In this document: one piece after another, positions 11,055 to 24,400 of the stretch
Layout: each line of letters starts with the position of its first letter
Numbering within the stretch: position 1 is the stretch's first letter
Assembly: GCA_037447655.1 (NCBI GenBank)
Contig: JBBHKE010003104.1
Span: forward strand, 351,772 to 415,771
DNA: 64,000 nt
From: Zygnema cylindricum
Taxonomy: Eukaryota; Streptophyta; Zygnematophyceae; Zygnematales; Zygnemataceae
Reading direction: 5' to 3'
Translations under genes and position numbers: made by a program
Notes under the pieces: generated by a model
Seen by the model: only the letters and a program-made list of their open reading frames with translations
Told to the model about the DNA's origin: nothing
Databases searched by the model: none

Positions 11055-12060
11055 ATTTCGTCCTCTTTGACGATTCGCAAAATGACGTAACAATCCCCCT
11101 CTTTATTGTGGGAATCGTCGAACTCCAAATTCTTCCAAAATAAATATCAACGGACAAATGCGACACTGGTCAATCTGCCAATTGACGCAAAAGTCCAAGA
11201 TTCTCTTTTGTACTGCGAGAATCTCCTCAAAGCGTAACTAAAATCAATATAAGTCGCTCACTCCTCAAAAGGTAAATAAATGATTGCGTAATCATACACT
11301 AAATTTCCACGTGGCACATCCTCATTTGCTTGAACATCGTCAAACAATAATCGCATGCCGCTCCAAATTTATACGTAATCGGCCGTTGAATTTTCGAAAT
11401 CAAGGTCGAAATTGTTACTCCAATCAACGCCATCAAATGAATCTTCACCAATCAAAATACGTGTCCCAAATCAATCGTAACAAAAATATATCGAAAGATT
11501 AGAGACCGTCAAATAAAGTCTCTTCGCCCGCAAATCTATTACGACGTCTAAAACGGCCACCTGAATATCCGGCAACACTCCTTCTCCAAAGTACACTAGG
11601 CGTCCAATCGCCTCTCTTCGTACGAAACGACTTCTCCTATTGTCAAATGTGACTCCAAAAAAAATAATTCATTTTTCATGGAAAAAAAAAATGATGTCAC
11701 ATAGTACGGATACTGTACCATAACTGTTTGACGCTACCTAACGATATACGCTGATGACACAAAAAAAATATTGTCGCCAAAAAATATCCGTTAGTCTTCC
11801 AACTCTCTTCCTCTCATAATTACGCCATAATCAGATTGTGAAAATATAAATCTCCACGGCGCCTTTACCAATCCATATAGCGATTAATCGCTACTCTATT
11901 TTAGGAGGCTTTAACATGACCCCTTCTCGGACTTGCAACAGACACATTATCCAAACTTAAATTGGGACTCCTCTTTAACTTGCCACCGTACAAATAGCTT
12001 GCCACTCCACCAAGTCGCACGCACGCACGAAAATATAACTCCACTTTCTCTTTATCACTC
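11055..12060. other. Unassigned non-coding stretch between LTR and SHPRH-like gene
   Basis: A third polypurine-like word (minus-strand equivalent of AATCCCCCTCTTTATTG) occurs at 11090-11110, and AACTCCAAA words recur. This may be internal sequence of the retroelement at 9460 or part of the next SHPRH intron. I see no coding region. Confidence 0.4.
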
Positions 12061-12077
12061 GACGTCGAAAACGACTC

Positions 12078-12124
12078 AAATCTCCCTCTCCCTCTCCCTC
12101 TCCCTCTCCCTCTCCCTCTCCCTC
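12078..12124. repeat. (CTCCCT)n microsatellite
   Basis: About eight hexamer units of CTCCCT, lying beyond the last resolved SHPRH-like exon. Confidence 0.9.
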
Positions 12125-12312
12125 CAATTATTCTCTCCGTTCCCCATGGACCGGGAAATACATGAGAAATTCCATGTGTTGTTCATGTTTGTATATGTTA
12201 TAAGGTTTCTAAGTTTGGCAAGCAATTGTTGGTCACGAGGACGAAAAAAGAAAGAAAGGAAAGAGGCAGAAGACACAAGGAACAAAAAAATTGGAGGAGT
12301 AATAGTATATAC

Positions 12313-12464
12313 CTGCTTCCTTTGGCTCGAGCATACATGATGTTATTCGACTGTAAAGCATGTTCAACGAGAGAAAGAACATCTTCCCAACTGCTAAAGA
12401 CAAGAATTTTGGCTTTTGGGTCCTCCTGGACAATCCACTTTATTCTCCGAATCACTGCCTCTAT
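12313..12464 (-). CDS. SHPRH-like exon 15: start of helicase C lobe
   Basis: Reads IEAVIRRIKWIVQEDPKAKILVFSSWEDVLSLVEHAL..., the beginning of the SNF2 C-terminal lobe, and ends in a donor GTATAT with phase 2. The next intron begins here; neither the GLNL nor the GRVHRIGQ-type motif was found to the left. Confidence 0.88.
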
Positions 12465-15400
12465 CTGAAGAACACAACAAAATGAGCTCATAAGAAATTG
12501 ATGACAATATTTATAATATACCTGTGAAAATTGTTTGTGACATATGCTCCAGCATTTCATCACAGAAAACCTCATATTAATGCTTAAGGAAGGAAGTAAA
12601 AGTAAGACCAAATAAACATAGATAGACAAAATAATAAAGCAATCATAAAAAAGAACTCCAAAATATGCTGTCCAAGGTGAAAAAGGGTGCAAAAAGAACT
12701 TTTATAGGGAAAAGAATTTCTTGCTTCCGTATATACCCCAACCATTTTAGAAAAACAACAGACAAAGTATTCAGTCATTCTTTGAATGTAAAGTAAAAGA
12801 AAGGACAAAATAAGGCTCAAATCTTGAAATACATAATGCGAAGATCAAGTCAAATTGCTTCGCAAATAGCTACAAATAAAGATTGCGCCCACAGTTTTCA
12901 TGCACTGTAGGAAAGTTAATTTGTGTTGACAGTTTAGGGTTGGATTTGAGGGGCAGAATTCGAATTGGAAGTCCAGTTGGAGACCCGTTAAAAAATCCCA
13001 GGGGAGCTTGTGAGTGAAGAGGCCCTTCTTCCAATATCGAGAGGAAGCACACCGAAGTTGATAGCAAACAGGACAAAGCAACAAACATAGAACACTGCTG
13101 ACTTCTCTTCTCCTCCCCCCTTTCCGACCTCCACCCCTCTCCTCCTCTCCCTCCCCCTTCCCTCCCTCCTCCCCTCCTCCACCCCCCCTTCCCCCCAACC
13201 CCCCTCCATTTTGAACAGAGAATTCTATAACCTTTTATGCATATCAGGTAACCCATTTGCTGTCAAAAACTAACCAATAATAACTTATTCCAACCACGCG
13301 CAGTATCATTGTACAAATATGTAATGTTCACAAATCAGTAAATGAGAAAGACAGAGGGACAGGGAATCGGACTTGATTTTCACGGACAGTTCAAGACTTG
13401 ATTTACTGAGAAGAAGCATTCTTCCTTTTCAACCCAAAAAAAAAACAAACACCAGAATGACACTCCAGCTTACATACCGACTAAACCAAACCCCCAAAAT
13501 CTGACATCATCAGCTTTGCTTTTCCGTGAACCAGCATAGCAGATGATCTCTTACCTGCAATTTCTATTTCAACCCCATTTTCTCAATAGCCATCTGTCAC
13601 CGAGTCCCTTAAAGAACTAACTGCAAGAATTTATACATACCTTCGTTCCATACGACCCCTTAACCTCAATTGTTGATTCCATGGCTTCCTCGTCCGATAA
13701 CCTCTCGATTCTGTTTCCCCGATTCATATTTTTGGCCCGTGAGATAGCTACCTCGGCTAATATTTGTCGGCTTCGGCATGAAGGACAAGCAATTTGTCGA
13801 TCTCGGGAAACCTCAGCCATTCGCAGAAAACCTGGACATCATCAACTATCCTCCATTATCACGATTGCACGAAAGCATGGGTCAAAAACCTTTGCCGCTT
13901 GGAATTAGAGAAGAAACAGGAAAATAAGAAAGTGGCTCTTGATCACTTTGTTCCCCAGCTTTCAAGCATTTTGACCAACCAATTATTTTCGCTACATCTT
14001 GACTTCACCCGATTATCAAATCTAAGGACACAACGAAAACAAAGATATAATAGAGCTGTAACAAATTCTAAAAATCTTTGAATAGCGCTGCAATTCAAGG
14101 TGCAGATAAATCCAATACACAGAGTGTTATGAGCTATCCCCTTAGCACTAATAGTGTTGATTACGGCTATCAACAACAATCTTGGAACTATTTTGACAGT
14201 GCCCTTTTTACCCATGTACCCATGTTTTATATCAACAGATTTAGCTATTCCACCTTAGAAAACCCATCGAAAGTACTTATTACATTTCAACTACAACAGT
14301 GGTGGTAATTTCTTAGATGTTTTGGCGCCTTACAACGGACACAAAGAACATGACCACAGTGAAGCACAGCCTTCTCTCCTCCTCCCAGCCCTTCGTGACA
14401 CACAGGGCAAAATTCTTCTTCTGTTGCCCCTTCTGAGCCCTTCTCTCTTACAGCAGCCAGTCCCTGTGTCCACCCAAATGCAGTGGCCCAGTTTTTCAAC
14501 ATAGTGACAAAACTGTCAGATAATCAGTTTGACCAAGTGGAAAGAACGAACTCCCATCAATTTTCCCATAGACAGGCTCCACTCGAGTATGCAAAACAAA
14601 CAGATTAACATCTGGCTCGTTGGACAGAAATGGAAGGTTTTTTCAGGCATGACTAATCCTACCTTCAGATAACGTAGCTGGGACTGAGCTTTCTTCAGAG
14701 TATCTAATGCAGCAAATTTGTCTCCTGTAAGTCTGGCATTCATTTGTGGAACCTCCACAGGGAGGACCTTCACAAGTTGCTCTACTTTGTTGGTTACTTC
14801 TTCTCCCACCAAACGCAACTGAATACGCGTAGTTGCCATATGTAATTCATCCAGAGCACGTAAAACTTGTCTTTGAACTTCTGCTAAAGCTCGGGCTACT
14901 CCAAATTCACGGCGCATTGCCTGAGAGATCCCGGATTGCAGAAAAAAGCGTAAAACACACAAATATTAAACTGCTAAAAGACTTTGCAAAAAATGTAAAT
15001 AGAAAACACCTAAGATGCAGAAAGACACCAAGCTCAGGATATTTTAGAATGGATGCACCACCAGTATCACTTCCTCGTGTACACCATTCATCACTGATAG
15101 TATGGGTTGGATAAACAAGTAAGAAATCGTGACATGATTGATATCGGGATAGGTGCATTACACACAAACCTCAATTTTGAACCAAACATATTCCGCTAGT
15201 TTACATCAGAACCCAAAATTAGACTCGGTCCAATTAAATAGTGGACCGCAGTAACGATTGTGTGAAGTAAAGTTATAAAAAACCTAATGAATTCCAATAA
15301 CTAACACTTCTTGCCCCTTGATTATATGGACAAGGCACTTAACCCACCTCCAACTTTTCCAAATGCCTTTTCGCAGAGGAAGATAGATGTGCAGATGTTC

Positions 15401-18400
15401 CGTCCATCTGACGCAAACTATTTGATAGCAATCGTAAGACTCGCTCAGTCTCGGAAGGCGCCCAAGTCACCTGCACGACATCTCACACCTTTTCTGAGAA
15501 CCACAAGAATATCCGCCTAAAATCTGTTAAAAAAAACACCATTTCATTATGACAAACAGCCATACTAAAAAAGCAAAAAGAAGACCTATCAGAAAACCTA
15601 AACAAACCAAAATCAAGTGAGCAGTTGTGCCCTGTACACACCTGCACAATTGCGGCATCATTAGAAGATTTGCGTCGAACTTGAAGACTACTTGAGCTTT
15701 GGTCATTAGCAGAAAAAATGGCTCCTGACGCATTATGTATTGCCTTAAGTCGAGTTTGGTTTTGTTGCGCAAGAATAGCATCGGAGGCAGAAACCAAACC
15801 ACCTCTTCCAGCTGCTGTAGTACGCAAAAGAAAGAGGTGTCCTTCATATAACTGAAAACCCCCTCACATTTAAAAGGCAATTATTTTTCCCCCAATCAAT
15901 ACTTCCACAATTGAGTCACACAAGCAAATGGTGTTATATCAAAGTTTAAGAGTTTGCAGAAAAGTATAAATGCCAGGTTGGAACTCTGAAAAAGGATAAC
16001 ACCTCAAATTGCTCTTGGAGTTGACAATGCCGACAGGAGGGTCCTTCCATATTAAAATCACACGTTTTACAGTTAGCCGCCTCTTCAACTGCACCGAAGT
16101 CTTCTCTCTCTACCTGCCTTGCAAGAGTCTGCAATGAAGTGAGAACAACATTTCTGCCCTCCTCAATCGCGTCTATCTCCTTTTGTAACACAAATTGGAG
16201 ACCATGAATAGTGTCAAACCTGCAATCGCCCACAGCTCCATCATGTGAAACACATTAATAGACTGGCAAATTTCCCTGGTTTCCGGAGCTCAGTTTTAAG
16301 AGCTTCAGTAGACTGGCAAACAAGCAGTGTACATGGTTTTCGGCGCTCGGTTCTTAAGAACGTAAACACACTGGCAGACAAGGAGTGTACTGTAATTCCC
16401 ATGGTTTCCAAAGCTCAGTTTTAAGAACTTCTTACCGCAATGCCAGGCTCGATGCATTCTGGTGTCCTCCTCCCCTTCTGGTAGCAAGATGATCGGTTTC
16501 CAATAAAGAGTTTTTCACCCGTTTAATGAGCTCCGAGCCACCGTCAGGTCCTTTTGCTGCCAGTGACAATGCTGAAAGCCACCACATATTATTGTTTTCA
16601 TGGGAACTTACTGATGCCTGGGCCTCCATCACCTGCCACACACACAACAATGTTAATTCTTCAATACTCCAGCATGCCTCCCTTCTCCTTTCTTTTTCTC
16701 CCTTTTTTTCCATATATTGCACTCTTCTTCTAGTTTTTTCAGCACTAATGAGAAGAGGTGCTCAATATACGAATTCTTTTTACACTGGCCACTGTAATCA
16801 GTAAGCACGCTTGTTTTAGGTGCCCATATTGGGAAACATACAAAAAACCTGTGTAAATCACAACAATCCACAACAAGAAAACATGTGGACAACAAGCGTC
16901 CACATAATCCCATTTTTCCTCCACAAATTTCTATGGACCAAATGGTTTTCCATCCGAACAATGTGTTCGTCCATAATTACGGTGATCAGTGTAGATTTCC
17001 GGATCCCACCACTCATTAATAGATCTGCAATTCCTAAAGAGGGCCTGAAAAAAACACATCACCTGTTTGTAAATTTTTTCAAAATCTTTCGCAGACGTTG
17101 CCAATTTCGCATGGAAAGGGACCATGTATTTCTCCCGGATTTCCTGACACTGTTGCAAAAGCTTCTCATCTCGTAAGGTCCGTGGCAAATCCACATTTCC
17201 CAGGTGGTTAGTTTTGTCTTTCTTTTTCGCTCTCCTATGCTCCACAATTGGTATTTCTGATTCGACACATTTCCTACCATCTACTGCAACTGCTTCTTTT
17301 TCACAATCTAGCTTCTCTCCTTTCCTTTCAGAACCTAGCTTTTCTTCTCTTTCACAACCCAACCTCTCTCCTTCTCTTTCACAACCTAACTTCTCTCCTG
17401 CTTTCTCACAATCGAACTTCTTTCCTTCTCTTTCACAACCTAACTTCACTCCTACTCTTTCACAACTTAGCTCCTCTCCTTGTCTTTCACAACCTGACTT
17501 CTCTCCTTCACTTTCAAAACATAACTTCTTTCCTTCCACAGATGCCATAATTTCATTATCAAAAGATTGCAAGCTATCAGTTGCTGCTGAGATAGATTCA
17601 CACAATGAATAATATTGACTTGACAGCATATTCCCCGCAGGAACTGATTCTCCAGAGTTCTCTGTCCTTGCATTTGCTGATTGGTCCTTAACATCTAAAG
17701 CTATCTTTTTTCCACTACAAAATTTCACCTTATCTACTGTGACTCGTGCATAATTGGACTCAAAACTAGTATTTTCGCGTGAAATCTGAAAATCACCAGT
17801 TGCCTCCTCCAGACGGGTTCTTCCCCAGTTGGAGGATACCGAGAACCTCTGACGCTTGCCTGTCCTTTTTCTTTTTTTTGTAGTACTTTCCTCTACATGA
17901 TGTCCTATCTGTATATCCTCGTTACATCTCTTTTCTGCTGAACTGCTAAAAGCATGAGAGTTGAGCAAAAGTGCCAAATTATGCAATATGTGCAACTTTT
18001 GTAAAGGATCCGCGCGAAATTCTGTGGAGTTCTCATCCGCTGTCCTTAAGGCTTCCCGATAACATTCAGCCGCTAATTTTTTGGACCCCTCTATTGTGGC
18101 CAAAGCTGCAAGACCATTCAGGGCACTGATTAACAATCTCTGTGCTTCTTCCGCCTCTAAGCGTGCCTTATCTATCAGCATCTGCAAGCCATGCAAACAA
18201 AAACCAAACATAATTAATGTGCTGAAACCGAACCCAATATAAAAACAGAAAACAAACACATTACAGTGCTGAAATTGAGCTTTTAGTGTGGATTAGCCTC
18301 GTTCAAACTAAACATTGCTGACACAACTTTCACTAATTACGGTGGACAGTGTATAGTTACAAATGGGGCGATGCTGGACATGAGGATATAGAGTCCCACA

Positions 18401-21400
18401 TGTAAAATATCGTCCATACTCATTGGCTGTTGTCCAGTCTGTAGTGAACAAAGTCCCAAACCTCCGACTTGAGGATGACAACAAGCCTGTCGCAGACGCA
18501 AGAGAGGTCCAGCCAATTTTGCTAGCTCCACTTGAGAGAGAGTGGAGTCTGTAACGTCTTTCTCTTCTAATTTTTTCACTGTAGATGTAATTTCCTTGAC
18601 AGTGGAGGCATGTTCTTTAAATTTGGAAGCTATGCTGACTGGTGACTGTACGTCGCGGTCATTTCCTGAACAGACCTGATTGTCACCTGACTCCCAAGTT
18701 ACAATTCTCTCACAGGACTCATCCTTTCTTTTAGCAACAGAGATTCCAGAGCCAATATCCGCTGTCGGTTCTGTTTCTGCAGATGATATGGCTCTGCTTT
18801 GCTCTGTCGAACCCCCAGTATCAGTGTCTACATCTTGTTTTCCCTCAGTAAACGATTCTCCAAAATGCAGTGCCCTAGCATTTCGAAAATTTCTGTTCCG
18901 TGAACGATTATGGCGTCTAATGATGTCTTGAGCGGTTGATGCACAAGTGTGATGTTGACGTTTATAAAAATGAGCCTCGACTGGCGAAAAAGTAAGTCTG
19001 GAAAGGCGCATCTGCTGAGGTGGCAGCGCCAGCTCAGACGCCACATCTGCCTTAGAATTTCGCCACACAAGCGAACGCAGAAAACTGTGCAATTTTCCCT
19101 TTGCCCCTAACGCACCCTCCTGGGCCCCAAAATGCCTCCGTTAAAGGCAAATCTGGACAGCAAACAGGAAAATGAAGGAGCGACTAAGAAACTAATAGAT
19201 CAAACAATCGACGATTTAAAACCACAATAAAAGCTGCACTGTTGAACTTACTTCATAAGGGCGTTGCAGAACTCTGGTCCACCAATGTCGATGGCAGAAA
19301 GGCTCAGCCCTTAAGAATTCAAGCAGGCCGAAAACGTCGTCTACGTTTCGTTGTAATGGCGTTCCACTAATACACCACCGATTGATTGCAGGTAATCGTA
19401 AAGCCATCTCTGTAGCACGAGCTGTGGTGCTCTCCACTAACTGAGCCTCGTCCAAACAGACACGCCACCATTCTAAACGAGTGAGAGGTGTAGGCATAAC
19501 AGAGTACCTGAGCAAAGACAAATCCGAGAAAAGATCAGAATATATTTGACCGAAAACATATATTCCTGGCATTCTAAAAGAGTTAACCCCCATTGCCAGT
19601 CAAAGGCAAAGCCATAAACTTCAGTCATAATAGAGATTCAAGACCTATAGGTCAACTGATGAAGCTGTTCCACCTTCCATAAGACATCCTTTCTATTTGA
19701 TGTGTATGCTGACAGGCACTTCACGCAGAATGATTAGTCTCAACTCTCGGCCATGATGTTCTTTGGAAAGAGACTGTTTTACCTTTCCCTCTATTCTTCC
19801 TACTCTAAATAACTGAAGTTCTCTCTCTCTCCCCTCTCCCCCTCTCTCCCTCCCCCCTTCTCCGCCTCTGCCCCTCTCCCTCCCTCTCTTCCTCTCTCCC
19901 CCCCCTTTCCCTTCTCTCCCACTCCCCCTCTGCCTCCTCCATGGAAAAGTTCTCAGTTTCACCTCTTTTGGAATCTCAGGCTCCGTTCTTCCCCCTGATC
20001 AGAATCATGCGCCAGATCTGTCCTCAGCGTGTCATAAGTGGTGAGGACGATGTCGGCGGTTGCCAGGTCGTAAGCTCCCACAATCGTTTCACTTTTTGAA
20101 TAGGGCGAAAGCATGGAAATGCCCTTTTGTACACCATGATAAACCATCACTTGAAGCGTACCAGGACGAGTATGTCTGCAAAGGACCATTGTAAAAGAAC
20201 TTTGTCAACGAAAACCGAAATTATTGTAAAAGGAATTTTGAATAAATGCCAGAATTCTTGTGAAAGAACTTGTCAACAAATGACAAAATTCTTGTGAAAG
20301 AACTTGTCAAAAAATGCCAAAATTCTTTGCCTTGACTTAACGGGGTAATCACTGCCTTTCACACGTCCAGAATTGATAAGGTTGCTTCCAACGCAGGATA
20401 CTCTATAGCTTCACTCAGCAACAGGAGAATTGCAATTTTTTTGTACATTAACCTTTTACGAATAACGTAACCGGTGAGACAAAGTTCTGCAGGATAATCT
20501 TATTGCCCAAACATACAAAATATCTCAGCTGCCTAAAACATAAAAACAGTCTTCTTACCCACTGATAAAAATGAACTCCATAAACAGTACACCGTGTATC
20601 CTATTAGCGTTAATTTTTTTTGGCCAATTAAAACATCTTTCCTCAGTGGACACTTGTCAGATTGTTGATCCGACGGTTGCGATTGGAAGGCAAGATTCTC
20701 ACTTTCCGATTGGCGGCCTTCAATAAAAAATTGGAGATGTGCACGGAGGAAAGATGTTTTAAGTGGCGAGAAAAATATCATTACTATTAGCGATACACGG
20801 TGAACTGTTTTGTGAAGTCTGCAAAAAATCGTGGCAATTTGCCGCAAACATAAGGATTTTGTCATAACACTCCAGGCTTGGGAGTACACAAATGTCAAAT
20901 TTCTTGTGCTTTAGGAGTCTTAAGAAAAGAAAATTGCACCTGATAATCTCGTCCACCCACTGTTGTAAAATAGAAGCTGGGCACACGACAAGGGTAGCCC
21001 CACATTCCCCTTTGATTTGCTGCCCTCCTATGATCTGGGAACACTTTCCACAAACAAATCTACCTCCTCCATCCTCAATTTCTTCGCTTCCCCTTTCATC
21101 TTCCTTCCCAGCATTCCTCTTTTGCTTTTTATTTAAGTCGTTGCATAAGTCTGCCTTTGCTGTTCCAGAAATTTTACGTCTCTTCTTAAGGATGGTTGTT
21201 TCTCTCTCTCCCCCACTACCTTTACCTCCTTGGCCGCCCTCTCCTTGATTTTCTTGTTCTGATTTGCCATTTAACTGTTGTTCAGACCTGCTCAAGGAAC
21301 TGATACCAAACTTGTCTATAATTGGTGAGACGTTGTCATCACCTTGTGTCTCCGCCTCCGAAACCCTTTCAGCTCCATCACCTCCGATATTTCCTTTCCT

Positions 21401-24400
21401 AGACTCTGGTGTCTGTTCATAATTTATGGTACTTTGTTGTCCTTCAAAAGAAGAGGCCTCTATAACACAGTCCTTCACCTCGTTGTCTTCCTGCGTGTTT
21501 ATTTGACTATAGCCGAGCATTTCCAGTTGAGAACCACGGCCAGTAAGTTCGTTATGACCATATCCTTTTCGACGACCCCTTGTGACAGAAAGTGGTTTAT
21601 ACCCCACACAATTGGCATGTTGCCAAGCAAGACATGATTCACACTGTACCCAAACTATGTCAGGAAGATCATCCTCGATACCACAAGGACATTCTGTGCG
21701 TTCTCTCCTCCTTTTTGCCAGAATCTGTTTGACCTTGTCCTTGGCTGTATTTGCAGCTAAAGCTGAGCCTTTCCATCTATTCGCAAGAATACAAGCAAGA
21801 AGCTCTACAGTTTTACCAAGTCCCATTTCGTCGGCGAGGATTCCTCCTTTAACATGTTTTGAAGGACCAAATGGCTGTCTTGAAAAGCGACCCCTGCACA
21901 TTTGTAAAGCCAAAGAACATCGATCAGAAATGCCAAAAATCTCCTAACAGTCGATCCATCTAAATCCAGGTAGATATCATCGTGTGGATTATAGATGCAA
22001 ACAAAAACAGGTATCCATTTGGTAATCTCCGCCTAAAAATCTTTTCCCCTAGAGTGCTGTTTGAAAGGAATACTTTGGACTCCATCTATAAAACATTGAC
22101 GAATAAGGATGGGGCACAAAAGAGTAAGATAAGAAGCAATACAAAATAATCCATCATTAAATTTCAGAATTTTCCATTTGATATCCAGCTGCTAGTTTTC
22201 CTTTCGCATGCGATGAATCCGGTGTACACGGCAAGTGGAGAAATAACAGTCATCGATTAAACAGTTTGACACAGTTCCAACGCAATGCATCAAACAGTGA
22301 AGGACTTCCAAATTTGATAAAGTGAATGGCAACTCTTAATCCGTCAAGGAAAAAGAGTTTATATTGAATCCATATACTCCAACAATAGATATGGAGATGC
22401 AAAACAAATACTTATGAAGACATTGGCTAATATTACTTGATGGTTGAAAGGTGTCACAGCAGCACTTGTAAGACGACAATAGCTGCATAGAGAGCAAATT
22501 AAAAACTTGCCAATTCGTGAATAAATACCATGTCAGTTCGTTATCAAGTTAAGACCCGGTTGCTAAGGCCCGCGTCTTGCCTAAGGATCTATAATATTCA
22601 CCACCAATTTTTCAGTGTCAGCTATTATTTTGTCTCTAGCCAAATACTTATATTAGTACACTTACTGTGGCTTAGAGCGCACATCTCATACGGACATTAG
22701 AACCTGTGTAAGAATTTTTAAATTGAATAAGATAAGAAGATAGCATATTGACGGTCGACCTCTCCCATAATAATGTCAACGTTTCCCGAAGATCGTAATA
22801 TTTGCAAGGCACAGTGCATTTCTACGACTGATTTTGGCAGTAGTTTTTTTTTATCATCCCAAATAAAAAAAACTCTCCAAACTCTCGCTTTCGGTCTTCC
22901 ATGCTTACATAACGTTCTGCTTCGAATGTTTAAATGTACGAGATGGTTTTCATATGGACCACCAGGAACCTTTCTTCTGGACATTTGTTATTGATTCTCG
23001 CATTTCCCAATACACGCACAACACAAGCAAAAGAATATCCACCAGATTACCATTCTACTTGCGAATCGAGCTCAAATATTCGTAATAATCTACTTTTTGC
23101 AAATACCCTTGTACCCCTGAGGCGTGAAGCATACGTCCAGAAAGTTCCCAATTGACGGCTTCATCTTTTAAAACTATGTTGATACCTCAACTCCCCTAAC
23201 AAAATAAGAGTTACCTGTGATCAATGCCTCGGCCACGTAATCTTTAGTGTTAACTAATATCAAAAACCATCGCTAAGATAAGTTGTCCATAGCATTGAAG
23301 TTGACCAGCTAGACGGTCCCATCCCTATCATCCATTTTCTATTTGGCCCTTACATGTACCAAACCAAAGGCCAAAGGTGAGAGCTCACGTGTATGCGTTG
23401 TAGTAAACAAAATTCTTTCCATTTGAGGAATACATCCTCATCCAAAGCGGATGTGTCTCCGTATCCATCAAGTCCAAGGGATCAGGTGCAACGCCACTTA
23501 GTACATCTGTATCACATTTAGACGTATCCCTCAAAAGGTGGTCTTTGCTTTCCCGTTGAACCATCCAAAATGCAGCTCGTCGCTGATAAGGGCGGAGTAC
23601 CGGCAAAAGTGAAGGAAGAGGATCCTTCAATTCTGGCTCATGCCTGCATCCTTCACAATGAAGTGTGTGAAAAATGGGTTCAACACAGAGCCCTTAACAT
23701 TAAAATGTGTGAAAAATGCATTCCATTTGGCAGCTAATATCAAAACAGATGGCAGTTGACCCTTTCAAACAGTCAGGACAAAAGAAACGAGGACTAAACT
23801 TCTAACCCAGAAGAAGTCACTACAACGTCCATCGTTACTAGAGTTAAACGACTTTCGGGCAGTCAAAGGCGTTTAACACTGTGATCGACAGTTGGATTTT
23901 TGTTCTGAGTGAAGCAATCGAAAGATAACGGTCTTACCCTTCGATCATGATGTCATGATTGAAAATTGGAAAACTATGAAAGTTCTTTGACTGCCCGAAC
24001 AATGTCTAATTTTACTAACGGTGTTCGGTGTAGTTTCACAGAATCAACTACATGACTCCTGAAGCTTCCAAAAGGAGACACTCCATCGTTTTCAAGTTGT
24101 CCTGATACAAAAATCACAAGCATCTCCAATGTATGGTTCAATTTATCTCAAGCACGGCTGCTGCGGTACCTGACTACAGTTTTTAAACATTGAATAATAA
24201 GAAACGTGTTAACATTGATTTTTCAATGTGAATGTCAATATTCTATTACATTGGCATTGGTATGTCCATGATCAATTGGTATTCGTATGCTCATGATTAA
24301 TAGACTTGCAAAACCACCCCGTGCACTGTACAGCCTATTTAGAACATGACACCAGGAATGCCTTTCTAGGATGCTAGATACAATCTATTCAATGATTCAT

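Noticed and set aside
14464-14512. Exon 13 of the SHPRH-like gene starting at the acceptor near 14514
   Set aside because: That start breaks the phase with exon 12; the acceptor before 14463 keeps the frame into the RING.
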